NCBI RefSeq assembly: GCF_008831285.2
Contig: NC_045149.1
Span: forward strand, 11,746,417-11,810,416
Reading direction: 5' to 3'
Source of the DNA: Nymphaea colorata
Lineage: Eukaryota > Streptophyta > Magnoliopsida > Nymphaeales > Nymphaeaceae
Length of the DNA: 64,000 bases
A model generated the notes under the pieces. That model did no database searches, was not told where the DNA came from, and was given only the letters and a program-made list of their open reading frames with translations. Below are positions 32,481 to 45,379 of the stretch, in pieces. Position 1 is the stretch's first letter, and each line of letters begins with the position of its first letter. The translations under genes and the position numbers were made by a program.

Positions 32481-33600
32481 TCATTCAGGCAACGACACAA
32501 GGCTCCACGTCTGGTTTTTAGCCATAGAGTCAAGCTCTTCTTTCATGGCATTAATCCAGTGCCTATATTGTTTGCTTTCAACGGCTTCAATGAATGTGAA
32601 AGGATCATCATCAACATCTATGAAATCACTAGGCTCTTGTAGGTATACCACATAGTCTGATGATATGGCAGATCTCCTGGCCCTTGTAGATCTACGAACA
32701 GGTAATTGATTATTTTCAATTTGTATGTCTATATCCTGTTCGTGTTCATCAGTATGATTTACACTTAATTCATCTAGATCTGATGCATTGCCTGTATGAT
32801 TTGCATTCATGTCATCCTAGGAGACAACATAATCATACACATTTATATTCTCTTTATCAGGTCTACTTTCAGTATCATGTATTTCATTAAAATTGAGGTT
32901 TTGTAATACATCTAACCCAAATGAACCATCTTCCAGAAACTTAGCTTTATCTGTTTCCACAATATGTGGTGTATAAGATGGACAATAAAACCTATAGCCT
33001 TTCGATCTTTCTGGATAACCAATAAAGAAACCACTGGTTGTTCTAGGATCAAAGGCTTTTATGTAGGGGTTATACAATTTAGATTCAGCAGGACATCCCC
33101 ATATGTGCATATAAGAAAGAGAAGGTTTCCTACCTGTCCATAACTCGCAAGGAGTTATGAGACCAGCCTTAGTAGGAACCCTATTTTGGATATGCACTGC
33201 TGTCCTGAGAGCTTCACCCCACAAGGTTAGAGGGAGAGTAGAGTAATTTAACATAGCTCGAACCATTTCTTTAAGCGTACGATTTCTTCTTTCAGCAACA
33301 CTATTTTGGTAGGCGCTGCCTGGCATAGTGTATTGAGACACAATGTCTTCTTCCTTTAGAAATCGCGCTAATGGTCACTCCCTTTGTCCCATCTCAGTGA
33401 ACATACCATAATATTCACCACCTCTATCTGATCTGACTATCTTGATAACCTCACCGGTTTGTTTCTCTACTTCTTTCTTATAGTATTTGAAAACTTGACA
33501 CACATCGGATTTTTCAAAGATTAAGTAGAGATACAAATACCGAGAATAGTCATCTATAAAGGTGACAAAATACTTTTCGCCTGTCTAACAAGGAGGGAAA
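32481..33600 (-). pseudogene. copia B2 integrase and linker
   Basis: The minus strand encodes integrase in pieces: a TGA-interrupted core (about 33600-33345), then 33341-32817 with [20 protein letters not shown], the GKPS-type block and [16 protein letters not shown]. The linker at 32810-32481 ends SLPE followed by TGA (32481-32483), the same stop as in B1. Stops split the frame near 32817 and 33343. Confidence 0.85.
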
Positions 33601-34436
33601 GGTCCACAAACATCTGTGTGAACAATTCCTAACTTTTCAGTACATCGTTCGGCACCTTCTTTATATATGTTAGTTTGCTTTGCCTTTATGCAATCTACAC
33701 ATATGTTGTTATCTGTAAAATCAAGAGATCGTAAGATCCCTTCATTTAGGAGTCTCCTTATTCTCTTTTCAGAGATATGACCCAAACGGCAGTGCCATAG
33801 CATGTATGAATCATCCTTTATGGTACTACGCTTATTGCCAATTATATTATGAGTAGAAACCAACGATTCAGGAGATTGGATCTTCACATTCAACTTGTAT
33901 AAACCATCACACAAAATAGCAGAACCAATTTCAACAAGATCTTTATAAATCAACATTTTTGAATTTTCAAACTTTAAAGAGAAATCAAATTTGTCCAGTC
34001 TTGATACAGAAATTAAGTTTCTACTATATGATGGAACAAAGAAAACATCATGAAGATCCAAAACAAAACCAGTATCAAGCCTAATCTGGCATTCTACTAC
34101 AGCTTTCACATGTGAGCGCATTTTGTTTCCTGAGAAAATGCTCCTCCCATGTAGTGTTGGTTCCCTTTTGCTCAGAAAGTCTTGTAAATTATTGGCAATA
34201 TGCACAGTAGCACCAGAGTCAATCCACCAGCTATTAATAGGAACATGTAACATATTACTTTCAAGTGAAACAAATGACATGTTACCTTTCTTCTCTAACC
34301 AATTCTTATACTTGATGCAGTCTGACTTCTTATGCCCCTTTTTCTTGCAAAAGAAACACTTTATAGGGGCTAAGCTAGTCTGCGCAGTATGAGAAGCAGT
34401 TTGTCCCGTTGACTTCTTCTTGGCACTCCTTTTCAT
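33585..34436 (-). pseudogene. copia B2 zinc knuckle, protease and gag-pre-integrase
   Basis: A 283-codon open segment: zinc knuckle CFFCKKKGHKKSDC at the start, protease core WWIDSGATVHIAN with the catalytic DSG, then LWHCRLGHISEKRI and CVDCIKAKQTN of the integrase zinc-binding region, ending LGIVHTDVCGPF. This is exactly the stretch deleted from B1. Confidence 0.9.
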
Positions 34437-34447
34437 TGAACTTTTTT

Positions 34448-35110
34448 TTATGCCAACTTTACTAGCCCAGAGTGAGAAACCATATGTGCACTTTGCAACT
34501 TCTCACCCTTCATTCTTTCCTCCTCTTCAACACACTTAGACATCAATTCATTGAATGTCCATTCAGTATTATGTGTGTTGTAAATGATCTTAAAAGTAGT
34601 ATATTCAACTGGTAAAGAAGTCAAAGTAAAGAATACCAAGAATGATTCAGAAATAGTCAACTTCATGTCATTCAATTGAGAAGCAATGTTCCTCATTTCT
34701 AACATATGTTGGCGAATGTTACCCCTTGATATTTCATAGATATTAACTTTGACATTAGGGTACAGGCTCTGGCTTTATGAAAACTGACAAACTGAGCCTC
34801 AACTGCATCCAAGAACTCTCTCACCGATCTACAAGGTGGGATAGCACCACGTATGTTCTTAGCGACTCTTGATTGCAAAAGCAATAAGCTTAGTCGGTTA
34901 GAACGCTCCCACTTATCAAAATACACTATTTCATTATGTGTACTTTCTGGTGTAAGAGGTGGTGGCTCAGGTCACCTCAAAGCCATATCTAGATCCATAT
35001 ACCCCAATGTAAACACAACATTTTCTTTCCATTCAGCATAATTTGAATCATCAAGTAAAGGGATAGAATTTGAACCATTAAAATAAATAGATCTAGGTAC
35101 TGCAGACGAC
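34448..35110 (-). pseudogene. copia B2 gag, frameshifted
   Basis: Segments 34926-34699 (WERSNRLSLLLLQSRVAKNI, REFLDAVEAQFVSFHKARA) and 34705-34448 (ASQLNDMKLTISESFLVFFT, NTEWTFNELMSKCVEEEE) match B1 gag. A frameshift near 34705-34735 divides them. The N-terminal NGSNSIPLLDDSNYAEWKE-like part lies at about 35090-35000. Confidence 0.85.
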
Positions 35111-35719
35111 AAAAGACATCCATAAGTTGACATGCATTATATGAGACAAACCATATGGAACAGTAAACCAAATAATAGCTCTTTATGTCTACTATTTCCA
35201 AGACAAATACCAGGGGTCATTAGGATACTACTTTGGTAATATACCTAATACGCACATGTATTCCATCTTAACTTTATCTAGTAAAACTAGGAAATGTAAA
35301 TCCAAACTATAGTTAAGCATAACACCTTTGGGTGTAAAATGACAAAACTATGTAAGGATCTATTTTCCTATTTTACTCTACTTATTCTCCTGAACATAAC
35401 ACACTACCTTTGGGTAATTATGCTACTTCAAATGAGAATAAGTACAACATGAAACACTAATGTGCCTTTAAATCATGCGTAGTCACTGTGGTGAGGTATA
35501 ACATGATTTAACTAATCATAGGCTCCTTATATTAGCGTTATCGTACAACTTTATGATCATGCAATAAAAATTAACTTTAGCATAATCCTAAACAAAACAA
35601 GATACAAGAATATAATATGTCATAATAACACATTTAAAATGAAACACACGAATCATTTCTGCATAATCAACTTAATGCTATCTAAATTGTTCATTAAAGC
35701 TCCATAAAACATAATGAAT

Positions 35720-36770
35720 TGGTCCCGTATCGACCTAAAATGATCGAACCAATCCATTAAACACCTTAAATGGACATGAAAACACATGTACCAGCTTCCT
35801 CTAGTTTAAAACTGACCCGTATCAGTCCTAAATGGACCCGGTGGAAAACTAGATGAACCAGTCCGAAAAAGGAAAAGAACCAGTCTCAAACAACTCTGAA
35901 TCGGTTTGAAAAGACCCGAATCGGTTCTAAAACTGAATGAACCGGTCTAAAAATCAACTGAACCGGTCCAGAAAAGATCCGAATCGGTCCCAAAATGTCT
36001 AAACCGGTCCTGAAATGGATCGTATCGGTTCTTAAACGGACCGAATCGGTTCTAAAACGGACCGAATCGGTTCTGTTTATAGAATCAATCGAATGGATAC
36101 GGATCGGGTCCAACCGGACCCGACTCGATCCGAAAATTTTGAAACCAAAGCGGGCGGGCGGAAGTCGAGCGGCAACGATGAATTTTTTTTTTTTTTTTTA
36201 TAAATCTTTATGGATCCGGGTCGGGTCAGCATGACCCGACCCGGGGCCGACCCACCCGCTCGACCGCGCGAGCGGTTTCGTGGAAGACGAAACCGCCTCC
36301 CGCCGTCGCTGCCCTAGCCTAACGGCAGAGGCGATGGGGGCGGCGGGAGATGCTTCAGACGGCCGTCCCACCGGCCGTGGGACATTTCCGGCGGTCGCCT
36401 GGTGCCGTCCGGCACCCGGCGACACCGCCGGCCACTCCCAATGGCTGGTGGGCAAGGAGGAACCACCTTTGAAGCAATAAACAGAAAGCGGAAGGGGAAG
36501 GGCGTCGGGCGATCTTCATCTCCGCCTCCCGCCGCCTATGGTTGGCGGCCGGACGACGCAAGGTCTGAGCGGTCGACGCTTGAATGCCCATCCCTCTTTC
36601 TCGTTTCCCCCTTTCCCTCTGGTTCTGTCTCTGTGGCTGCGACGAGGTGAGGAGGAACGACCGACCATCGGCCGCGCCTCTAGCACGCCTATGCCTGCAA
36701 TGGAAGCCCTATTCCTTTAGCGTGAAGACAGAATGCAAAAGGGAGAAATGCGCAGCGGTGCGTGGTGTGG
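35720..36770 (-). other. untranslated leader of copia B2: array, palindrome, GC-rich block
   Basis: Same layout as B1, read on the minus strand. A GC-rich block lies at about 36770-36245. A palindrome with 13-bp arms (CCGGGTCGGGTCA and complement) lies at 36216-36244, beside a T-tract at 36183-36199. Recurrent AACCGGTCC/ATCGGTTC words run from about 36090 to 35720. Confidence 0.7.
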
Positions 36771-36782
36771 ACCCATAACCCA
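36771..36782 (-). other. primer-binding site (half tRNA-iMet), copia B2
   Basis: The minus strand reads TGGGTTATGGGT one base after the 5' LTR. Eleven bases match the complement of the plant initiator tRNA-Met anticodon arm, as in B1. Confidence 0.7.
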
Positions 36783-36783
36783 T

Positions 36784-37181
36784 TGTTGGAGCTTTGCTAG
36801 AATCAAAGATAGCGCACAAACGAAAATGCAGAAATCGAAAGAGACATTCATGATTCATGTGTTTCATAAAGGGCGGAAGAAGAACCTATAGAGCCGACCG
36901 CCGACTGAATCTCGGCGGCTGTGGGAAGAACGGCTACAGTCCCCATAGAGTCGTTTCCCAGCGGCATTGGCGGCGGCGGTGGCAATGGGTTTCTCTCTTC
37001 AACCATAGCAGCCCAGTGATGGAGACAGGCAATTCACGTATGGCTAAGGGGACCGATTACCCAGACGGTAAAACCTTGATGTGTCTCACACCATCACAAG
37101 ACACGAGTATTTATACTTAGGGTCCGAAACGGATATGGACTCGTATCGACGCAGGACTATCCAGATGGGGAAATCCCAACA
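36784..37181 (-). repeat. 5' LTR, copia B2
   Basis: 398 bp, a close match to 30442-30836. It is followed by TGGTT of the target duplication and then LINE sequence. Confidence 0.9.
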
Positions 37182-37480
37182 TGGTTGGCTGCAATTCTAT
37201 TCTCACAAGCACTGCGCCTTGTGAGGTATTTATCGCAAATAGTCTTAGCCCATAAACCCTTATCCACCAATGCCTCAACCAGAAAACCAAGAAAAGCCAT
37301 TTTAGTCTCCATCATCTTACGAATACCAAAGCCCCCTTAGCAGCTGGTTCACAATCAATAAAGGTGGTTCGATCTCTGGCACCATAGGTTATTGCATGAA
37401 AATAAGCATATTATGAACCTTTTAAGATAAAGATGCTTGATTTCCATAAACTCTCCTAAAGAAAGTAGTATTCATCAGTC
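37182..37480 (-). pseudogene. L1-like LINE, upstream RT part
   Basis: The minus strand reads GGFGIRKMMETKMAFLGFLV and then KGLWAKTICDKYL, the conserved GGLGIR region at the end of plant LINE reverse transcriptase. It continues across copia B2 into 30441-29650, with a frameshift. The 5' rest of the LINE is not recognised beyond about 37480. Confidence 0.75.
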
Positions 37481-38009
37481 GTGTCTTGTTAGAAAATCTC
37501 TTAAACAAGCTTTTGCTTTGTTGACTTTCATGCCCCTCAACCTCTTGAAGTACTTTGTGGATATTTGAGAGAGCCTAGTTCTTGGGAGAGATAGTTGGGT
37601 ATTTCTTTCCTACAGTGGATAAGTTTTCTTGGTATTCATGTTTATTTCCAAATTATTGGTTGAGAAACAATTCGGATTGTCGATCGCCCTATACGATCCA
37701 ATAGTGGGTGAGAGTTTTGCATCCAAGCTCTCAACTTGTAGCAAACAAAAGTTTATATTGGTTTTTGTGCCAGCATATATCAAAATAAAATGGAACTGTT
37801 GAATGCAAAAATCAGCATGCTATTGAGAAAGGCCTTAGTACGATGCCATCCTAGATTATCATTTTTGGGTCGACACTAAGGCGTCCGGCCAGGCCGGCCT
37901 GGATGAAGGCTCCAAAACTCTGGCTCGGACTGGCCAGAAACTCTTGTTGGCAGTCAAGCCTGACCCTTTTAGTTATGGGGTCTAGCCCAACCGTGAATTT
38001 TATACCCAA
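37481..38009. other. intergenic, no gene seen
   Basis: No coding or RNA feature is recognised. 37870-37990 is GC-rich (GGCCAGGCCGGCCTGG) and may be a degraded GC-rich transposon end. Confidence 0.4.
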
Positions 38010-38187
38010 TCGGGTAACCCAGTTTGATGTCTACTCTTGGTTTAAACCCTTAACATTTCTTTTTTCTATATCTCATAAACACTCAATGATATACCAAAAG
38101 TTCCTATCGGGTAACCCAGTTTGATGTCTTAAACCCTTAACATTTCTTTTTTCTATATCTAGAAACACTCAATGATATACCAAAAGT
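38010..38187. repeat. tandem duplication, period 97 bp
   Basis: TCGGGTAACCCAGTTTGATGTCT begins at 38010 and again at 38107. Both copies end CAATGATATACCAAAAGTT; the second copy is shorter by an internal deletion of about 12 bp. Confidence 0.8.
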
Positions 38188-38257
38188 TTTCGCCAGAGCC
38201 ATCCCTAACACACAAAGAGTTTTTAAGGAAGTCATTGGAAACACACAAAGTTTTTAA

Positions 38258-38260
<3 letters not shown>

Positions 38261-38317
<57 letters not shown>

Positions 38318-38350
38318 GGAGAGAGAGAGAGAGAGAAAGAGAGAGAAAAA
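38261..38350. repeat. (TA)n-(GA)n microsatellite
   Basis: (TA) runs from 38261 to about 38314, followed by a GAGAGA-rich tract to about 38350. Confidence 0.95.
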
Positions 38351-39108
38351 AAATAAAAAAGCAAAGAGGTGTAATACCCAAAACATTTAGTCTTGTATTA
38401 AACATTGTGAGGGATCTACAAGGGCTTATAAATTAGGTTATTAAATAGATTGTTATCTTAATTCCTAACCTTTTTGAGATTGAAGTAGAAATTGCTAGAG
38501 GGTGCGTTGGAACCCATCAAACCAGAGCCCCAAGCTTATAAGTGAGTTGGGTTGTTACAAGAGGTAAATTTTAAATACATATATCGGGGGCTGAGACAGC
38601 CCCCATTATCCGAATCAAGCCACCCAGCCAGGCAAATTTTTTTTTATCGGACCAGAACGAATGTCAAATAACCAACTTACGAACAGCAGTCAATATCTTT
38701 AGTAAATTGCCCACCATCATACTTGCCAGTCAATTTCCTTTTGAAAAGCTTTTCGGCAAGCAACTAGACTACTCACATCTATAGGTGTTTGGCTCAAAAT
38801 GCTATCGGTTGTTCACCTTGACATATTCCAACAAGTTCCAATCTAAAACAAACCAGGGCACTTTTATTAGGTATGCTACTCGGCAAAAACGTTACCTCTG
38901 ATACATTTGACGGGAATTTTCTTCTGCAACTAATAGTTCAAAAGTGTCGTCAACATCAAAAGAAGAAATGGTCTCTCTGATAAGCTGCCTTTATGGTCCT
39001 CCACAATGTCGCAATGGTGTCCCCCGCTCATGAGTTTTCTCAAGAACCGATAATTAAAAATGGGACTCAATTGACGTCTCTTTGGAATGACCACCAAGGT
39101 GTTGATGG
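38351..39108. other. intergenic, no gene seen
   Basis: I see no recognisable gene or named repeat. Confidence 0.4.
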
Positions 39109-39386
39109 CTAGACTTAGCATCGGCTGGTCAGGCCCAATAAAAGTCAGAATTGGGTCGGTCCGACACTCAAAACCCGAGTTCAGGGTCAGCCCGATTAAA
39201 ATAATATATATATATTTTAAATATAAAATAAAATTTTTTGAATATGTTTTTAATAATAAAATATATATTGTTATTACAATTAAAAAAATTAATCAGTCCA
39301 ACTCAGGCCAGTTTTTTTAAGCCCAAGTCGGGGCCTGATATGGCCGGGTACCGGGTACCTGTCAGGTACTTGGGCCCATTGTCTAG
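39109..39386. mobile_element. hAT-like MITE related to the one at 6029
   Basis: It begins CTAGACTTAGCATCGGC and ends GGGCCCATTGTCTAG, inverted ends resembling those at 6029-6349, with a GC-rich border and an AT-rich core. ATGACCACCAAGGTGTTG before it (39087) and ATGACCACCAAAGTATTG after it (39396) form an unusually long, imperfect flanking repeat, so the insertion boundaries are uncertain. Confidence 0.5.
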
Positions 39387-39867
39387 GTTTATTGATGACC
39401 ACCAAAGTATTGCATTCCCTTCAATCGACTGATCTCCTTTTTGTTGCAGCAGTCATTTATGCTCACAAGTTTACGTAGAAAGACTCAGCCTACAGTCACC
39501 ACCGCTGGTTTATCTACACCAGCCAATTTGCTTCCAACTGATATTGGAGGCACTATTGAATCATCTGAGGCGACTCTCATAATGTAGATCCTCTGTCACT
39601 TTTATCAGTTTACGTTCAACAACAACACTCATCTATTTATGCACCCTAAATATCATATACATTCAATGGTGACTAGATGAATGGCACCATGGGCAGAGGC
39701 AAGTGTGGGCAATGTGTGGGCAATTGCCTACACATAACCACAAGAATTTCTATTTGCATATCAATATTTCAAGGAAATTCTCCTCATTTGCATGTTGGTG
39801 TCCCTTAAAAATTGTAAATTTTATAACTAGTGTCTGAATGACAAGGTCTTTGAGTCCAAAGACTTTG
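39387..39867. other. unassigned sequence beside copia C1
   Basis: No gene is recognised. It may belong to the plus-strand copia remnant seen after 46729, but no domain confirms this. Confidence 0.3.
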
Positions 39868-40329
39868 TTAAGGAGATTTCCTAATGCATATACAAACAAA
39901 AGAATATGCCATAAAACAAGATCTCGTTCATGCTAAATCACTGAATCAAAACTTTAATTGTAGCGAAAGCGTACCTGAATCTATCTGAACAACCAGACGG
40001 TGAGATCGCAGTAGGATCTTCTAGGGTCTGTGCGGAGCACATGCGGTTTCTCTCAGATGGGGAAGAGATAACCCTATAAAGCGACATTTCAAGTCTCACT
40101 TTCAAGACCCCAGGGACCACTACTCTTTTATATTAAGAGCAGTTACGAATTCAACCCATCAAAGAGTCTGTAATTGCTACAGGTATCTATACATTATAAA
40201 ATACTTCATACTATATTAAATGACATGATATCCCAAAACGCAATCACTTAATCAGATATTTACATTAAGATAGCCATAATGTCTAAAATTCCTCATTGAC
40301 ATATGTCAGCCCACCAAACGATTCTTACA
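39868..40329 (-). repeat. 3' LTR, copia C1
   Basis: About 462 bp. It contains a 34-bp stretch around CTCAGATGGGGAAGAGATAA (about 40052) that is missing from the 5' LTR. Confidence 0.85.
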
Positions 40330-40726
40330 ATCTCCCACTTGGGCTATATATGACTTTATACATTCAAACATTACATAAAACCTTAAGAGCTCATAATTGC
40401 TATAGTATTAAACATCATTTTCACCAATCTCGTCCATGATCATATGAACACAGAACCAATATGGCTTTCGCTATATTAACATTAGCTAAACCTTCAATTA
40501 TCATAAATGTTGATACAATCAATGACACAGGATCTGGTATGGATGTATAGCTTGAGAATTATATATAATGTGATCACAACATGTCTATTCTCAACTGGTC
40601 CTACTATAAAACTTTATAGAGATAAAAAACACAAAAACAAAATGGAACCAAAGAACTTTAAATTATATTCTGCAGAAAAACTGAATATATGTTTATACAT
40701 AAGAGCAAACAAAATACAAACTTCTA

Positions 40727-42000
40727 CTAAACCAACACATCATTCAAGGATACAACTCTCATACGAACAACATGTTCGTGAAAGACCTCGGATGTTAAAC
40801 TTTTAGTAAGTGGATCCGCAATCATAGAGTTTGTCTCAATATGCTTTAAAGACACCTGACCATTCTGTATTCTCCCTTTAACAACCAAAAACTTAATATA
40901 GTATATGACTGCTGAATTATTGTCATACAATAACCTTAGTGGTCTTTCTACACCATTCATAATGTACAGCCCCGTGACAAAATTGAGCAACCACAAAGCA
41001 TGATTGGATGCCTCATAACATGCTATGAATTCTGTTGTCATGGTTGAAGTAGCTACTAGTGTTTGTTTGACACTTTTTTGTGAGATAACTCTTCCAGCCA
41101 ATAAAAATACATAGCTTGAAATAGACTTCCTATTGTCTTGGCACTCTGTAGTCAGAATCTGAATACCCAATGATCTGACTTCTTGTATGTGAGCATAAAA
41201 TCTTTTGTTTTTTGTATGTACCTCAATACTCTTTTGGTTGCTTTTCAATGATCCATACTATGATTACTTAACTATTTGCCTAACATTGCAACAATAAATG
41301 CAATACCTGGACGAGTACAAACTTGAGCATATAGAAGGCTTCTCACAACAAATGAATAGAGAATCCTTTCCATTTCTTTAAATTCGAGTTCACTTTTAGT
41401 GTACTGTTTGAGACTAAACTTGTCTCTTTTAATAATTGGAGTATCTCTTGGTTTGCAATCTTTCATGCCATATCACTGAAGCACCTTATCAATATAGGTC
41501 TTTTGTGATAATCCAAAAATATCCCGAAAACGATCTCGAAATATCTGGATCCCCAATACAAAAGATGCATCACCAAGATCCTTCATATCAAACTTTGTTG
41601 AAATTTCTTAGTTTCATGCAATATACCTACATCATTACTTGCCAGCAATATATCATCGACATATAAAACCAGAAAAATAAATTTACCTCCACTGAATTTT
41701 TGGTATATACATTCATCAACCATATTAGTCTCGAAAATAAATGAAACTATAACTTGATGAAATTTGTAATAACAGTAAACTTGCTTTAACCCATAGATGG
41801 ATTTCTTGAGTTTGCATACTATTTTTTTTTTTTGCATCTCCTGAAACAAAGTTTTCTAGTTGCACCATATATATCGTTTCATCAATGTCTCGATTTAGAA
41901 GTGTTGTTTTTACATACATCTAGTGCAGCTCTAAGTCAAAATGAGTCACAAGTGTCATTATCGTCCTGAAAGAATCTTTTGACGAGACTGGAGAGAAAGT
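40727..42000 (-). pseudogene. copia C1 RT and RNase H remnants
   Basis: RNase H: DNRKSISSYVFLLAGRVISQ, MTTEFIACYEASNHALW, YDNNSAVIYY, MIADPLTKSLTSEVFHEHV (41248-40727). RT pieces: YVDDILLASNDVGILHETKK (41849-41583), IYGLKQVYCYYKFHQVI, and RSLLYAQVCTRPGIAF (41466-41272). At least four frame breaks. Confidence 0.85.
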
Positions 42001-43480
42001 CTATATATAATCAATGTCTTTCTTTCGAGTAAAACCCTTTGCGACAAAATGTGCCTTATACTTTTTGGTGTTTCATAATGAATCCCTCTTGGTTTTAAAT
42101 ATTCATTTACAACCAATGGTTTTCACACCTTCAGGCAAGGGAACAACGTCTCATACGTCATCACTCATCATGGACTTTATTTCCTCATTCATGACATCTA
42201 TTCACTTATGAAATTTAGAACTCTTTATCGCTTGATAGAAGTTAACATGATCATCCTCCATTAAGCTCATATCAATATCATGTTTTTGGATATAGACAAA
42301 ATCATTTGAAATTGTGCTTCTCCTGTCTCTAGTGGATCTCCTCAGTGGCACATCTACTTGATTTTTTTGAGGTTGTTGAGTTTGTTCTTCAGTGGTTTGA
42401 ATAGAGAGACTATCATCATTGTCTTCTTCTGAATATATTGATGGAACAATGGCAAAAATGAAGACCTGTCTATTGCTTACAACATCTGTATGAGTAGACT
42501 TAGGTCTCTCTTCAAAGGCAATACTTTTAACTTAATCACCTTCCTCAAACTCAATATCCTCAAAGAAATGAGCATTTTCTGTTTCAAAGAAAGACTTACT
42601 GGTTGGATTATAAAACTTATAACCCCTTGATCTTTCAGAATATCCAACAAAATAATAGCTAACCGTCTTAGAGTCCAGTTTCTTTTTGTTTGGCCTATAT
42701 AGTCTTGTTTTAGCTGGACATCCCCAAACATGAAAGTGCTTTATACATGATGTTTTGTCTGTCCATAATTCTTATGGGGTTTTCGGTACAGCTTTTGGGC
42801 ACGCTATTGATAATATAAGCTGCAGTCTTTAATGTGTCTCCTCAGAAGGACTCAGGTAAGGTAGAATGATTTATCATACTCCTCACCATATTCATAAGAG
42901 TCTGATTTCGTTTCTTAGCCACATCATTCATTCTGTGAGAACCCGACATGGTGTATTGAGGGACTATACTGCATTCCTCTAAGTACTTAGCGAAAGGACT
43001 CGGACGTTGTTCACCTGATACATCAAATCTATATTCACCTCCACGGTTCGATCTAACGGCTTTAATCATTTTGCTTAATTGATTCTAGACTTCGGTTTTA
43101 AATAATTTGAAAACGTCTAAGGATTGAGACTTCTCATAAATCAAATACAGGTAACCATAATGAGAATAATCGTCTATGAACATAATAGACTATTATTGTC
43201 CATTCCAACAAGTCGTAGAGAATGGACCACAAACATCTGTATGAATCAGTTTTAAGACGTCTGAAGCTCTATTTGTACATGTTTTCTTAACATTTATTTG
43301 TTTTCTCTTTATACATTTAATGCAAACATTAAAGTCTGCAAAATCAAGGGATCCAAGGATTCCATTCGACATAAGCCTTTTGATCTTTTTTTCATAGATA
43401 TGTCCTAAGCGTATATGTCATAACATAGCAGAATTCTCATTTGCTAAATTTTTTTTAGTATCACTAGACGTAACATGCAA
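42000..43480 (-). pseudogene. copia C1 integrase and linker remnants
   Basis: 43069-42842 encodes AVRSNRGGEYRFD (the second catalytic Asp region, NRGGEY), PQYTMSGSHRMNDVAKKRNQ and MVRSMINHSTLPESF. Linker-like sequence with SLRKVIKLKVL lies at 42731-42477. It is broken by many stops. Confidence 0.75.
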
Positions 43481-43635
43481 GTTTTCATGATATCAAGCAA
43501 CCGTATCAAGCAAATAGAAGTTATCGCTACCAGAAAAAGAACCAGTAGCAATCAAATTTGAGTACAGAAACAACTTAAATTTACTACATCCAAATGAACA
43601 ATAATAACCAAATTTGTTCAATAAAGAAATAAAAA

Positions 43636-44600
43636 TCAAATTTCGTCTAAAAGATTAACATAAGTTTCTGTCAAATTTAAATAACAATCAGTCTTTAACA
43701 ATAACCGAAAATCTGCTATGGCTTCAACTTTCGCCTTCTTACCATCGCCCTCATAGATAAATCTTGCAGCATTATTTGGCGTCCGACAATTTAGGTAACC
43801 CTGTATAGAAACACTTATGTGAGTAGTAGCATCCGAATCAACCCACCAAGTGTGTCTGGGTACTGGAATTAAATTAACCTCAGAACAAATCAAAGTGTGA
43901 AGTGTACATTTCCTTTCACGCCATGTGTGATACTTAATACAATCATTTTCATATGACCTTCACCCTTGTAAAAGAAGCAGTCTGATTTGTCTTGCTTATG
44001 CTTATTCTGTTTCTTAATGGTTGAATTGTCAACTGACACTTCCTTAATAGTCTTTTTTTTCTTACTTTTAGGCGTAGTAGCCAAATGAGCACTTTCTATC
44101 TTATCATGTTTTATTCTCTTCCCTTTGTCCATAGAGTGCGAAATAAGCTCATTAAGGGTTCATTTCTCCTTCTAACAGTTATAACTAATTGTAAATTGTA
44201 CATATTCTGGTGGAAAAGAAAGAAGAACCATATGCAATGTGAAGTCTTCAGGTAATTTTGGACCTAGTGTCTGAAGCAAGATGAGACATTTCTATATTGT
44301 GCTTCCATATATTCCCATTGCCTTTATATTTCAGCTTCACAAGTTTACTAAAAAAAGTACTTGTTTCAGCCTCTTCGTTTTTAGCAAAATGCTTTTCAAT
44401 TTCTTCAAGGAATGCCTTGGCACTAGCCTTTTCCATAATTTAGCCCCTAAAGTTTTCTAGGATTGATTTCTTCATGATCATTAGACACATGCGGTTTGAC
44501 AGCTCCCACCGTTCATAGTTTCACTTATCCGCATGAGAACTTTTATATGTTAACTCAAGTGGGGACAACTCCTTAAATGGAAGGTCTAAATCAATGCAAC
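43636..44600 (-). pseudogene. copia C1 gag and protease remnants
   Basis: Gag pieces: KASAKAFLEEIEKHFAKNEE (44436-44248) and a basic KHDKIESAHLATTPKSKKKK region. A damaged zinc knuckle CFFYKGEGHMKMIV keeps only the first Cys and the His of CX2CX4HX4C. Protease: HTWWVDSDATTHISVSIQGY (43893-43636). Confidence 0.8.
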
Positions 44601-45379
44601 CCAGAACAATCATAATAGTTTCTTTTCAATCCTTAAAATTCGAACCATTTAACTCATGAATAGTACTCAAATATGCAGATATCATGGAAGCAGAACTCAC
44701 TGTACAAAAAATAAAAATACGAAACATGCTCACAATCAATACATGTACATAAATGAAATAATAAATATAAGTGGATTTAAATACAATGGCCTAACTTCCA
44801 TCACAAGGTACTGGTGCAACAATAATATTCAATCTTTGGATTGAAATATTAATTGTAAGTGGTATTCTTGGTCGACAATGAATATAGATAATTAACCCTA
44901 TCAAATAATGAACTCATCTTTGGATTGACTTACTATTCACATGGAAACCTGAAAATTATCACATATTCATTACTCTGTATACTTAATCCTGACCAAGTAA
45001 TAATCCTCCTTTGGGTTGAACATTACCTACATAAATTAAGTATATTATCATCTAATGTTTAAAATAAACAAATTCTTACAACAGAGGTCACTTTGGCGAC
45101 ATAAAGTATAAATCTACCAATTTTAAACAATAGACATAACCAAAGATCAAATTCTTAATCTAAATATTCATCTAAGGTATACCCAGAATTTTAATAACAT
45201 GCAGAACATGATACATATATTAAAATTTTCATACAAAATTGTCTTACATTGAATCGAAATCCAAATGATTCAATGAAATAAGCCCAAAAGAGTCCAAAGT
45301 TTTATAAACTGATATCATAATTGTGCTTAAGTAGGTTAAGAACCATCGAATCGGCCTTAAAATGACCTGTATTATTCTT

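Larger units (their letters stand above)
30442..37181 (-). mobile_element. Ty1/copia family B, copy 2 (6.74 kb, full domain order)
   Basis: LTRs lie at 36784-37181 (5') and 30442-30836 (3'), flanked by a perfect TGGTT duplication (30437-30441, 37182-37186). The minus-strand order is complete: primer-binding site, leader with palindrome and ACCGGTTC array, gag, zinc knuckle CFFCKKKGHKKSDC, protease WWIDSGATVHIAN, gag-pre-integrase LWHCRLGHISEKRI, integrase, RT, RNase H, purine tract. Several frameshifts and stops inactivate it. It is the longer relative of copia B1 and shows what B1 has lost. It is inserted in a LINE. Confidence 0.92.

Noticed and set aside
38261-38314. Frames encoding long Ile-Tyr runs at TA microsatellites (also 55460 and 63356)
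   Set aside because: They are translations of simple repeats.
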